The notes under the pieces: generated by a model
What the model saw: only the letters and a program-made list of their open reading frames with translations
Databases searched by the model: none
Told to the model about the DNA's origin: nothing
In this document: piece by piece, positions 7,361 to 14,086 of the stretch
How positions within the stretch are numbered: the first letter of the stretch is position 1
Layout of the letters: each line of letters opens with the position of its first letter
Position numbers and translations under genes: made by a program
Assembly: GCA_021790295.1 (NCBI GenBank)
Contig: JAJYIC010000022.1
Span: 1 to 14,086, forward strand
Reading direction: 5' to 3'
Length of the DNA: 14,086 bases
DNA from: Pseudomonadota bacterium
GTDB lineage: Bacteria; Pseudomonadota; Alphaproteobacteria; ATCC43930; CGMCC-115725

Positions 7361-8781
7361 CAAAGAGGCGGGCAGAGAGGCTTCTGCGTTTTCTCGAAAG
7401 CGCGCGCCGCGCGCAGCACCCGTTGATCGGCGTAAAGAGGGCCGACGATCTGAAGTCCGATCGGAAGGCCCTCCGAAGTCAGCCCGCAGGGAATGCTCGC
7501 GGCCGGTTGGCGCGTCATATTGAAAGGGTAGCTGAAAGGGGTCCAATCGGTCCACACGCCCTCTTTTTGCGCCCCCGCGCCTTCTTTTTGCACATTGTCG
7601 AGATCCTGGCCGACGAGCAAGGCCGGGATCGGCACCGATGGCGTCAAGAGAAGATCGTATTTGCGGTGAAAAGCGGCCATCGTTCGGCCAAGGACGGCGC
7701 GCAGCGCGTCGGCGCCGATATAGCCGATCGCGGGGATCGCCTCGCCCTTTTTCGCCAAAGCGACAAGGCCCGGATCGGCAAGGGCGCGCTCCTCCCCCGT
7801 AAAGCCTTCGAGGAGCTTTGCCGCCCCTGCAGCCCACAAGGTGAAAATCGCCTCGCGCGGGGAAGGAAAGATCTCTCCGACCTCTTCGACCTCGGCGCCT
7901 TCGGAGGCGAACACCCGCGCCGCTTTTGCGACAGAAGCCGCGATTTCGGGGGCGACCCTCGCATAACCGAGGTTGGGGCTGAAGGCGATGCGCCAACCCT
8001 TGACGCCCTTTTCGAGCCCTTTTGTCCAGTCGCGTTTCGCGGGCGGCAGCGCGTAGGGATCGCGATCGTCGGGGCCGGCGATCACCGTCAGCATAAGGGC
8101 TGCGTCGCGCACGCTTCGCGCCATCGGCCCGATATGCGCAAGCTGCCCCATGGTCGAAAGCGGATAAGCCGGCACCCGCCCGAAACTCGGTTTCAATCCG
8201 AATACCCCGGTAAAGGCGGAGGGGATGCGGATCGAGCCGCCGCCGTCGCTGCCGAGATGCAAAGGCCCAAGCCCGGCGGCGCAGGCGGCCGCGGCGCCGG
8301 CGCTTGATCCGCCCGGAGTGTGCTCGGTGTTCCAGGGATTGCGGGTGATGCCGGTCAAAGGGCTGTCGCCGATCGCTTTCCAGCCGAATTCGGGGGTCGT
8401 GGTCTTGGCGAAAAGGATGGCGCCCGCCTCGCGCAAACGCGCTGAGGCCGGCGCGTCCTCCGACCAGTCCTGGTCCCTTTTGACAAGGCGCGAGCCCCGC
8501 AGAGTGGGAAAGCCGCGCATCAGGATCAGATCCTTGATCGTCACCGGAACCCCGTCGAGCGCGCCCTTGGGCTTGCCTTTCTGCCACCGTCTTTCCGACT
8601 CCCGCGCCGCTGCCAATGCTCCTTCGCGATCGAGAAGGGAAAAAGCGTTGAGCTTCGGTTCGAGCCTTTCGATCCGCTCGAAAAGCGCGCTCATCGCTTC
8701 TACCGGCGACAAGGCCCGTTTCTCGTAGAGTTCGAGAAGTTCGCCGGCCGAGGCGGTGCCGAGATCTTTTGCGCTCTTCAT
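7360..8781 (-). CDS. Amidase signature family hydrolase
   Basis: A 473-residue amidase-signature enzyme that hydrolyses a carboxamide to acid plus ammonia or amine. The unusual Ser-Ser-Lys triad is intact: Lys83 in VPVTIKDL, the cis-Ser159 in PGGSSAGA, and the nucleophile Ser183 in GSDGGGSIRIPS. The 24-residue spacing between the two serines matches characterised members. There is no signal peptide, so it is probably cytoplasmic. The motifs alone do not separate it from GatA, but no gatB or gatC is next to it, and its place after an ABC importer supports a catabolic amidase. ATG 8781 has AAAGGG close upstream. The stop overlaps the next gene's start. Confidence 0.93.
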   Translation of the reverse strand: MKSAKDLGTASAGELLELYEKRALSPVEAMSALFERIERLEPKLNAFSLLDREGALAAARESERRWQKGKPKGALDGVPVTIKDLILMRGFPTLRGSRLVKRDQDWSEDAPASARLREAGAILFAKTTTPEFGWKAIGDSPLTGITRNPWNTEHTPGGSSAGAAAACAAGLGPLHLGSDGGGSIRIPSAFTGVFGLKPSFGRVPAYPLSTMGQLAHIGPMARSVRDAALMLTVIAGPDDRDPYALPPAKRDWTKGLEKGVKGWRIAFSPNLGYARVAPEIAASVAKAARVFASEGAEVEEVGEIFPSPREAIFTLWAAGAAKLLEGFTGEERALADPGLVALAKKGEAIPAIGYIGADALRAVLGRTMAAFHRKYDLLLTPSVPIPALLVGQDLDNVQKEGAGAQKEGVWTDWTPFSYPFNMTRQPAASIPCGLTSEGLPIGLQIVGPLYADQRVLRAARAFEKTQKPLCPPL

Positions 8782-8794
8782 CGCACCCTTTCCG

Positions 8795-8813
8795 AAAGGC
8801 GGCGCGCGCCTTT
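8795..8813. terminator. Candidate weak hairpin between livF and the amidase
   Basis: AAAGGCG at 8795-8801 pairs with CGCCTTT at 8807-8813 around a 5-nt loop, giving a 7-bp stem just upstream of the amidase ribosome-binding site. On the minus strand it is followed only by TTTCGG, so it is at best a leaky terminator or an mRNA structure reducing downstream expression. The 121-bp gap from 8782 to 8902 holds nothing else I can support. Confidence 0.28.
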
Positions 8814-8902
8814 CTTCATGCCGCGAAATTATCCGCGATATGGCGCTCTTCGGCGAGAAAAGAACCGCCCTCGCGTCTTATTTTCCGGCCATTCGGGCGG
8901 AT

Positions 8903-9625
8903 TCAAAGCGCCGCCCCCAGATAGGCGCGCGCCAGTTCGGGCCTCTCAGCGATCTCGCGGGCGGGGCCGGAAAGAACGGTGCGGCCCGTCTCCAGGACAA
9001 AAGCGGTGTCGGCGATCTCGAGCGCCAATTCGAGAGACTGCTCGGCGAGAAGTAGGGTGAGGCCCGAAGCGCGCAAGCGCGCGAGGGTCTCGTAAAGCGA
9101 ATCGACGACCGCAGGAGCAAGGCCGAGGCTCGGCTCGTCCAGCATCAAAAGCTTGGGGTCGCTCATCAACGCGCGCCCGAGCGCGAGCATCTGCCGTTCG
9201 CCCCCGGAAAGGGTTCCCGCCCTTTGCCGGCGCCTTTGCCCGAGTTGCGGAAAAAGCGCGAACACCCTGTCGAGCAATTCTCCCAAGCGCGCGCGCTCGC
9301 GCAACGCCGTCGCCCCGAGACGCAGGTTCTGTTCTACCGTCTGCTGGACGAAAAGCCTCCAGCCTTCGGGCGAAAGGGCAATGCCGCGGCCGACGATCGC
9401 GTAAGCGGGCTTGCCGTCGATCCGCTCGCCGGCGAATTCGATTTCTCCCGCCGACGCCTTTTCGAGCCCGGCTATGGCTTTGAGCGTCGTCGTCTTGCCC
9501 GCGCCGTTGGCGCCGAGAAGGGCAACCGCGTTCCCTTCGAAGACTTCGAGGGAAACCTCGCCCACCCCCAAAAGATCGCCGTAACGCACCGCGAGACCGG
9601 AGACGCGCAGGAGGATAGGGCTCAC
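8903..9625 (-). CDS. livF: Branched-chain amino acid-type ABC transporter ATP-binding protein LivF
   Basis: A 240-residue cytoplasmic ATPase subunit of a hydrophobic/amino-acid-type (HAAT) importer. Canonical motifs are visible: Walker A GANGAGKT at 38-45, the Q-loop region around LSPEGWRLF at 84-92, signature LSGGE at 139-143, Walker B LLMLDEP at 159-165, and the LivF-style LLLAEQSLE. The start is GTG 9625; its GTGA overlaps the livG stop by 4 bp, with GAGGGG upstream, indicating translational coupling. A C-terminal ending in ARAYLGAAL is typical of LivF. The transported substrate cannot be told from the ATPase. Confidence 0.95.
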   Translation of the reverse strand: MSPILLRVSGLAVRYGDLLGVGEVSLEVFEGNAVALLGANGAGKTTTLKAIAGLEKASAGEIEFAGERIDGKPAYAIVGRGIALSPEGWRLFVQQTVEQNLRLGATALRERARLGELLDRVFALFPQLGQRRRQRAGTLSGGERQMLALGRALMSDPKLLMLDEPSLGLAPAVVDSLYETLARLRASGLTLLLAEQSLELALEIADTAFVLETGRTVLSGPAREIAERPELARAYLGAAL

Positions 9626-10350
9626 GCCTCGCCCCTCTTTGCCCGGCGCCCGAGATAGGCTCTGATCACCTCGGGGTTGGCCGTGACCTCGGCGGGGCTG
9701 CCTTCGGCGATGACGCGCCCCTGATGGAAGACGAGAACCCTTCGCGTCAGGCGGTGGATGACCTCCATGATGTGCTCGACGACGAGGAGCGTGATGCCGC
9801 GCGCGTGAATGCGCGCGAGAAGCCCGATCGCGGTCTCGATCTCGCTCGAGGTCAGCCCGGCAAGGGCTTCGTCGAGGAGAAGAAGGCGCGGTTCGGTGGC
9901 AAGGGCGCGGGCGATGCCGAGACGCTTGCGGCCGGCAGTGCCGAGCGCCGCGGCCGGCATCTCCGCCTGCCCCGCAAGCCCGGTAAACTCCAAAGCCTCG
10001 GCCGCCTTTTGCGCCGCCCGCGCCCGGCTCTCGTGGCGCAGGAAGGCGCCGACCATCGCATTTTCGAGAACCGTCATCCCGGCGAAAACGACCGGCACCT
10101 GAAAGGTTCGCGCGAGGCCGAGACGGGCGTGCCGGTCCGGGGAGAGCCGCGTCGACTCCAAACCGGCAAAGCGTATCGAGCCGGCTTCGGGCGCGAGATT
10201 GCCCGCAAGGCAGTCGAAAAAGGTGCTCTTGCCCGCGCCGTTGGGGCCGATAAGCCCGACCAGTTCGCCTTCCTCGACGGCGAGATCGGCGCCGTCGACG
10301 GCGCGGACATTGCCAAAGGTCTTGACGATGCCTCGGGCTTCAAGCAGCAC
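9622..10350 (-). CDS. livG: Branched-chain amino acid-type ABC transporter ATP-binding protein LivG, with divergent signature motif
   Basis: A 242-residue partner ATPase of LivF. Walker A GPNGAGKS is at 35-42, ARTFQ supplies the Q-loop near 80-84, Walker B LLLLDE is at 156-161, and the switch His is in VVEHIMEV. Two positions depart from the usual pattern: the signature reads LGTAG (136-140) where LSGGQ-like or LPLG-like motifs are expected, and Walker B is followed by Ala (DEA) rather than Pro (DEP). The start is taken as GTG 10350, giving VLLEARGIVKTFG, with AAAGGA ten bases upstream and an 11-bp overlap with the livM 3' end. The open frame extends to 10446, but that extra N-terminus lies inside livM and has no family resemblance. 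Confidence 0.93.
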   Translation of the reverse strand: MLLEARGIVKTFGNVRAVDGADLAVEEGELVGLIGPNGAGKSTFFDCLAGNLAPEAGSIRFAGLESTRLSPDRHARLGLARTFQVPVVFAGMTVLENAMVGAFLRHESRARAAQKAAEALEFTGLAGQAEMPAAALGTAGRKRLGIARALATEPRLLLLDEALAGLTSSEIETAIGLLARIHARGITLLVVEHIMEVIHRLTRRVLVFHQGRVIAEGSPAEVTANPEVIRAYLGRRAKRGEA

Positions 10351-11302
10351 GCCGGCGCCATCCTTTGACGATAAACCGCCCCAATTCGGCAAGGCCTCCG
10401 GGGCTGAAACGGGCAAGAAGCATGATGATGACGCCATAGGCGACATAGGCGATGCCGCGGGCGCCCCAAAGCGCGTTTGTCGCTTCCCCGAGCGGCACGA
10501 GGATCGCCGCGCCGATGAGAGGCCCGAAAAGCGTCCCCGCCCCTCCCAAAGCCGCCATCACCACCATGTTGACGGAAATGAGGATGCCAAAGCCGCTGTT
10601 GGGATCGACAAAGCCGACCATCACGGCATAAAGCGTGCCGGCAATAGAGGTGAAAGCCCCCGAGATCAAAAGCGCGTAAAGCTTGTAGCGCCGTACCGGA
10701 ACGCCGAGGCTTTGCGCCACTCTCTCGTCCGAACCGATGGCGCGCAGGTAAAACCCCATGCGGGATTTCTGCAAAAGCCGGGTGAAAAGAAGAAGGATCG
10801 CAAGAACGCAAAGAAAGATCGCGTAATAGGGAAGCGAGCTGCGGAAGAGAAGATCGGCAAAAGAGCGCGCCCTTGCAGGGCCCATGACGCCGATCGCCCC
10901 GCCGACGAAATCCCAATTGGTGACGAGGATCCCGGCGAGCGCCGCGATGGCGATCGTCGCCATCGAAAAATAATGCCCGCGCAGGCGAAAGCTCGGCAAG
11001 CCGACGACGATCGAAAGGGCGAAACTCGCGACAATGCCGAAAGGCAAGCCGGCAATCGGCGGCCAGCCGAGCTTTGCGTAAGCCAGAAGCGCGGCATAAG
11101 CGCCGATGCCGAAATAAACGGAATGGCCAAATGAGACCTGCCCGGCATAACCGCCGATCACATTCCAGGCCGAAGCGGAGATCGCCGCGAGAAGGGTGAG
11201 CGCCGCGACCCTCTGATAAAAAGGATTTGCGGTGAGGAACGGGGCGGCGAAGAGGAGCAGCGCGCCGGCAGCGAATCCTGCACGGGGAAAAAGCGCTTTC
11301 AT
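10340..11302 (-). CDS. livM: Branched-chain amino acid-type ABC transporter permease LivM
   Basis: A 320-residue polytopic inner-membrane permease with about eight to ten hydrophobic segments. The family hallmarks SAWNVIGGYAGQVSFGHSVYFGIGAY (about residues 42-67, broken here only by ordinary hydrophobic positions), LRGHYFSMATIAIA, and the cytoplasmic EAA-like loop with YKLYALLISGAFTSIAG are all present. The C terminus ends GWRRRAA. The ATG at 11302 overlaps the livH stop as ATGA, so the two are coupled. It heterodimerises with LivH to form the transmembrane channel. The open frame upstream to 11473 is shadow sequence within livH. Confidence 0.95.
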   Translation of the reverse strand: MKALFPRAGFAAGALLLFAAPFLTANPFYQRVAALTLLAAISASAWNVIGGYAGQVSFGHSVYFGIGAYAALLAYAKLGWPPIAGLPFGIVASFALSIVVGLPSFRLRGHYFSMATIAIAALAGILVTNWDFVGGAIGVMGPARARSFADLLFRSSLPYYAIFLCVLAILLLFTRLLQKSRMGFYLRAIGSDERVAQSLGVPVRRYKLYALLISGAFTSIAGTLYAVMVGFVDPNSGFGILISVNMVVMAALGGAGTLFGPLIGAAILVPLGEATNALWGARGIAYVAYGVIIMLLARFSPGGLAELGRFIVKGWRRRAA

Positions 11303-12156
11303 GCCCGACCGAAAAGGCCTTGCGGCCGCACCCAGAGAAGCAGAATGAAAAGCGCGAGCACCACCGCATCCTTGGTTGCGGGGCCGAGCCAATAGGCGGA
11401 AAAGGACTCGATCACGCCGATCGCGACGCCGGCCAAAAGCGCACCGGGGACGGAACCGAAGCCGCCGAGACACACCGTCACAAAGGCGAGAAGAAGGAAT
11501 GAATTGCCGACTTCCGGTGAAACATAGAAAAAGAGGGCGATCAAGGCACCGGCCACCCCGGTCGCAGCGGCGCCGAGGCCCCAGGCGAGAGCCTGCATCG
11601 GGTCCGGTCTGACGCCGACCAGCTCGGCCGCGACCCGGTCTTCGGAAACGGCGAGCATGCGGCTCCCGAGGTCGGTTCTGGTCAGAAGAAGATGCAGCCC
11701 CAGGGTCAAAAGGAGGGCCGAGAAGCCGGCGATCAGATGGGAGGCGGCAAGGCGTAGGCCGCCGAGATCATAAACCCCGCCGACGAGGCCGCTCGGAAGC
11801 GAGACGAAATTGGCCGAGAACGCCCACAGCGCGGTATAGCGCAAAAAGAGCGCGAGACCGAAGGTGGACAGGATCTGCGCCAGCATGGGCCCGCGCATGA
11901 CATGGCGCACGAGAGCGTAATAGACGAGACCTCCAAGCGCGAAGAGGAGAACGGCGGCAAGCGGGACAAAGACGATGGGTTCGAGCTTCAAAAGGGTAAA
12001 GGAGAAAAAGGCGATGTACATCGCCAGCATGACAAAGTCGCCATGGGCGAAATTGACGACGTTCATCATCCCCCAGATCAATGTCAGCCCGGAGGAAAAT
12101 AGGGCATAGACCGCCCCGAGGAGGAGCCCGTCCGCGGCGAGTTGCAAAAGGATCAT
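11299..12156 (-). CDS. livH: Branched-chain amino acid-type ABC transporter permease LivH
   Basis: A 285-residue inner-membrane permease of normal family length. The N-terminus is diagnostic: GLLLGAVYALFSSGLTLIW, then GMMNVVNFAHGDFVMLAMY. The cytoplasmic coupling region (RMLAVSEDRVAAELVGVRPD) and a C-terminal WVRPQGLFGRA are also typical. The start ATG 12156 lacks a clear Shine-Dalgarno site, being preceded only by GC-rich sequence, but the protein N-terminus fits family members. It follows the binding-protein gene by 127 bp and overlaps livM by 4 bp. Confidence 0.95.
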   Translation of the reverse strand: MILLQLAADGLLLGAVYALFSSGLTLIWGMMNVVNFAHGDFVMLAMYIAFFSFTLLKLEPIVFVPLAAVLLFALGGLVYYALVRHVMRGPMLAQILSTFGLALFLRYTALWAFSANFVSLPSGLVGGVYDLGGLRLAASHLIAGFSALLLTLGLHLLLTRTDLGSRMLAVSEDRVAAELVGVRPDPMQALAWGLGAAATGVAGALIALFFYVSPEVGNSFLLLAFVTVCLGGFGSVPGALLAGVAIGVIESFSAYWLGPATKDAVVLALFILLLWVRPQGLFGRA

Positions 12157-12283
12157 GCGCGAGCGCCCGGCGAAGGGTCGGGAGAGCCCGCAAACTCCCC
12201 GCCAAGGATTGCTTCGCGGGAGACCCCTCTCGGGCGCAAGCGCCTTCGCGGCGAACCCCTGAGGGCGGCCGCCCCCTTCACGC
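12157..12283 (-). other. Intercistronic GC-rich hairpin region between binding-protein gene and livH
   Basis: This is the longest gap inside the transporter block (127 bp). It contains at least two perfect palindromes: GGCGCAAGCGCC at 12233-12244 (5-bp stem, AA centre) and GGGCGGCCGCCC at 12263-12274. No open frame is convincing, and no U tract marks a terminator. Such a structured gap after a periplasmic binding-protein gene often protects the upstream message and lets the binding protein be made in excess over the permease; here that is inference. Confidence 0.35.
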
Positions 12284-13525
12284 TCAGCCCTTGAACGGGA
12301 GTTGGAGCTTGGCGATCGCCTCTTTGGGCGGCCACACCGGGACGTATGTTTTCCCTTGCAATTCGGTCATCATCGAATAGGCGAGGAAGTTCTGCCCTTC
12401 CTTATTGAACTTGACGCCCTTATAGGCGGTGATGAGTTCGCTTGGCGGCATGTCGGTCGCGGCGAGGGCGGCGCGGATCGCTTCGGGCTTGGTCGAGCCC
12501 GCGCGATTGATTGCGTCGCACATGACCATGAAGCCCTGCATGGGGCGCGCCACCGAATCGTCGAGATCTCGGCCCGTCTTTTTCTTGTAGAGGGCATTCA
12601 TCTTATAGCTGAGGCTTCCGCTCTTGCCGATGGCGTAAGCACTGCGGTTGAGGGCGCCCTGAGCCAGGTTTCCGACGCTTGTCACAAATGATGGGTCCGA
12701 GAAGCCCGAATCGTCGCCGATGACGATCGGCGGTCGGTAACCGAGCGTTTGGAAGGTCTTCATGTAAAGGATGGAATCGGATGTGTAGCTGATGAAGATG
12801 ACGACGTCGGGCTTGGCGCTCTTCAGTGAGAGTACCTGAGGAGAAACATCCGTGCTGTTGGCGTTGTAAGAAATGGTCAGAAAGATCTTTTTCCCGTGCT
12901 CTGTCGCAAACTTTGTAATCGATTGGGCGACCGAGGTCCCGTAATCGGTGTTCTCGTGCACGATGGCCACCTTGCTCGTCGGCTTTCCCATCTTCGCGAC
13001 ATTGGCAAGAAAATCGAAATAGAGCTTGGCAAACTGTGGCGCGTAAGGGGTGGTGCGGAAAAACCATTTGTAACCGCGTTCGGTCAGATTGGAGGCGACC
13101 GACTCGCCGGTCAGGTAAGGGATGCCGTAGCGTTCGGCGACCGCGCTCGAAGTCAGAGTGATGTTCGATTGATAGGCGCCCAAAAGCGCCACCACGTGAT
13201 CCTGCGTGATAAGGCGCAGGGCATCGCTCTGACCGACGGCCGGACTGCCTTGGTTATCCGCCCAGATGACTTCGATTTTGGCGCCGCCGAGACGCGGCAG
13301 CCCGGAGGTTGCGGCGAGAGGCAGAGGCGCAAGCTGCGGGTAAGGTTTGTTGATGACGTCGACGAGGAGATCGATCCCCTGTTTGATGGCATGGCCCGCA
13401 GCCGCGGAATTGCCGGTCAAGGGCTCGATATAGCCGAGCTTCACCGGCGCCGCGGCCTCTGCCCGCTGCCGCAAAACCGCCAGAGCCGGGACCGCCAAAA
13501 GAACGCTACGCCTTGTGATCGACAT
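12284..13525 (-). CDS. ABC transporter substrate-binding protein, Liv/HAAT type (Peripla_BP_6-like), Tat-type leader
   Basis: A 413-residue periplasmic receptor of the amino-acid/amide (HAAT) importers. The leader has twin arginines (SITRRSVLLA) and a hydrophobic core; cleavage is likely after AEA near residue 25, giving a mature start of AAPVKLGYIEPLTGNSA. The mature protein has the two-lobed binding-protein pattern: DNQGSPAVGQSDALRLI, VVALLGAYQSNIT, IPYLTGESVASNL and VAIVHENTDYGTS, with PDVVIFISYTSDSILYMKT farther on. There is no lipobox Cys. The ATG at 13525 has GGAG six bases upstream. It is the first gene of the minus-strand block and divergent from a second permease gene. The ligand is not known; the downstream amidase and peptidase point to amide- or peptide-like compounds. 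Confidence 0.94.
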   Translation of the reverse strand: MSITRRSVLLAVPALAVLRQRAEAAAPVKLGYIEPLTGNSAAAGHAIKQGIDLLVDVINKPYPQLAPLPLAATSGLPRLGGAKIEVIWADNQGSPAVGQSDALRLITQDHVVALLGAYQSNITLTSSAVAERYGIPYLTGESVASNLTERGYKWFFRTTPYAPQFAKLYFDFLANVAKMGKPTSKVAIVHENTDYGTSVAQSITKFATEHGKKIFLTISYNANSTDVSPQVLSLKSAKPDVVIFISYTSDSILYMKTFQTLGYRPPIVIGDDSGFSDPSFVTSVGNLAQGALNRSAYAIGKSGSLSYKMNALYKKKTGRDLDDSVARPMQGFMVMCDAINRAGSTKPEAIRAALAATDMPPSELITAYKGVKFNKEGQNFLAYSMMTELQGKTYVPVWPPKEAIAKLQLPFKG

Positions 13526-13789
13526 CTTTCTCTCCCCATGTCTCTGATCGGGCCCCCGTTCGGCCCTTTATTGAGAGTTTAATCCGCTGCCTCGGGCAGC
13601 GGAAGCCCCGGTGAAAGCCCGCAGAGCCTCTGCGTTTCGAAGCGTCGGGAAAATGTTGCGGCGAAGAAGGCGCGCCGGGATGTTGCCCGCTCGGCCGGCA
13701 TGCTATAGTCGCCCCCGGCGGGGGGGACGGCTTTCCGCAGCGGGGTTCCGCGGCGCTCGCGGGAAGGTGGGAAAAGCAAGGAAAACCTG
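13526..13789. promoter_or_regulatory. Divergent control region between the two transporter units
   Basis: This 264-bp gap separates divergent starts and should hold promoters for both. On the plus strand TTGCCC at 13683-13688 and TATAGT at 13704-13709 form a possible promoter, though the 15-bp spacer is short. It is followed at 13708-13728 by a very GC-rich hairpin (CCCCC GGC GGGGG core) in the leader. For the minus strand, TAAACT near the inverted repeat could be a -10 box, but no good -35 is seen. Small open frames here in both directions look like chance. Confidence 0.4.
13583..13603. repeat. 8-bp inverted repeat upstream of the substrate-binding protein gene, possible operator
   Basis: TCCGCTGC at 13583-13590 and GCAGCGGA at 13596-13603 are perfect inverted arms around CTCGG. 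The repeat lies about 58 bp upstream of the binding-protein ATG, next to the AT-rich stretch most likely to hold its promoter. No U tract follows on either strand, so it is not an obvious terminator. A repressor or activator site, or a 5' mRNA hairpin, fits better. Confidence 0.4.
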
Positions 13790-14086
13790 GTGGATGCGCG
13801 GTTCTGGCTGATCCAGATTTTCAACGGGATCTCTTACGGTGCGCTTCTTTTTCTCGTCGGCGCCGGGGTCTCGCTCATCTTTGGCGTCATGCGCATCGTC
13901 AATCTTGCGCACGGATCGTTTTTTCTCTTCGGCGGTTACATTGCGCTCTCGGTGATCGGGGGGACCGGATCCTGGCTTTTAGCGATCCCTGCGGCGGCGG
14001 TCGCGGCCGGCCTTTTCGGCGTCGTCCTCGAACGGGTCTTTCTTCGCCGCCTCGGCTTCGAACCTTTGCGCCAGGTCTTGCTGACG
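13790..14086 (+). CDS. Second LivH-like ABC transporter permease, N-terminal part, cut by window edge
   Basis: The first 99 residues of another HAAT-type permease. The start is GTG 13790, with AAGGAA six bases upstream and no in-frame ATG nearby. The sequence then reads VDARFWLIQIFNGISYGALLFL, followed by GVSLIFGVMRIVNLAHGSFFLFGGY, which is the LivH hallmark (compare GMMNVVNFAHGDF in the other copy). It continues through hydrophobic segments to VLERVFLRRLGFEPLRQVLLT at the edge. It is not a recent duplicate of the 11299-12156 gene: the two agree only at family positions. It heads a separate, divergently transcribed transporter unit. Confidence 0.92.
   Translation, partial: MDARFWLIQIFNGISYGALLFLVGAGVSLIFGVMRIVNLAHGSFFLFGGYIALSVIGGTGSWLLAIPAAAVAAGLFGVVLERVFLRRLGFEPLRQVLLT

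Noticed and set aside
5573..7426. 617-codon plus-strand open frame
   Set aside because: It is antisense to the M20, VOC and DUF364 genes, whose motifs are unambiguous on the other strand.
6491..8587. 698-codon minus-strand open frame as an amidase-DUF364 fusion
   Set aside because: Its N-terminal two-thirds read the amidase gene in the wrong frame; only the last 289 codons are real.
13579..13824. Small open frames on both strands in the divergent control region
   Set aside because: They overlap each other, lack ribosome-binding sites and family character, and one runs into the second permease gene.
1..14086. CRISPR arrays, tRNA/rRNA genes, insertion sequences
   Set aside because: No regularly spaced repeats, no transposase motifs and no tRNA cloverleaf or rRNA signature were seen on either strand.

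Overview
The window looks like the chromosome of a GC-rich Gram-negative bacterium, most likely an alphaproteobacterium. The reasons are the divergent tpiA / ppiD-like pair at the left edge (an arrangement I recall from Hyphomicrobiales and relatives), a Tat-type leader on a periplasmic binding protein, and the presence of Liv-type transporters. The species cannot be named from the sequence. No rRNA, tRNA, CRISPR array, IS element or phage gene is visible.

Layout. (1) 1-601, minus: 5' part of triosephosphate isomerase (tpiA), cut by the window edge. (2) 717-2585, plus: a SurA/PpiD-type membrane-anchored peptidyl-prolyl isomerase, divergent from tpiA with a plausible promoter between them. (3) 2614-13525, minus: eleven closely spaced genes reading in one direction. 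In transcription order they are a Liv-type substrate-binding protein, permeases LivH and LivM, ATPases LivG and LivF, an amidase-signature hydrolase, a DUF4213/DUF364 protein, a VOC-superfamily metalloprotein, an M20 metallopeptidase, an uncharacterised 369-residue protein and a UGSC-family selenoprotein. (4) 13790-14086, plus: the start of a second, different LivH-like permease, divergent from the long cluster and cut by the window edge.

The main discovery is the last gene of the cluster. Its reading frame contains an in-frame TGA at 2869-2871 exactly at the U of a U-G-S-C motif. The 42 bases after it fold into a 17-bp hairpin whose spacing and apical loop fit a bacterial SECIS element. A conventional gene caller would truncate this gene at the TGA, or extend it upstream into the wrong start. 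The full product is 181 residues with selenocysteine at position 97.

As a whole, the block reads like an uptake-and-processing cassette. An ABC importer for an amino-acid-like or amide compound is followed by an amidase and an M20 peptidase that could cleave amide or peptide bonds. A VOC metalloenzyme, a DUF364 protein and a candidate redox pair (selenoprotein plus the 369-residue protein with a C-terminal CX4C) complete it. The single-operon layout is seen directly; the shared pathway and its substrate are inference.
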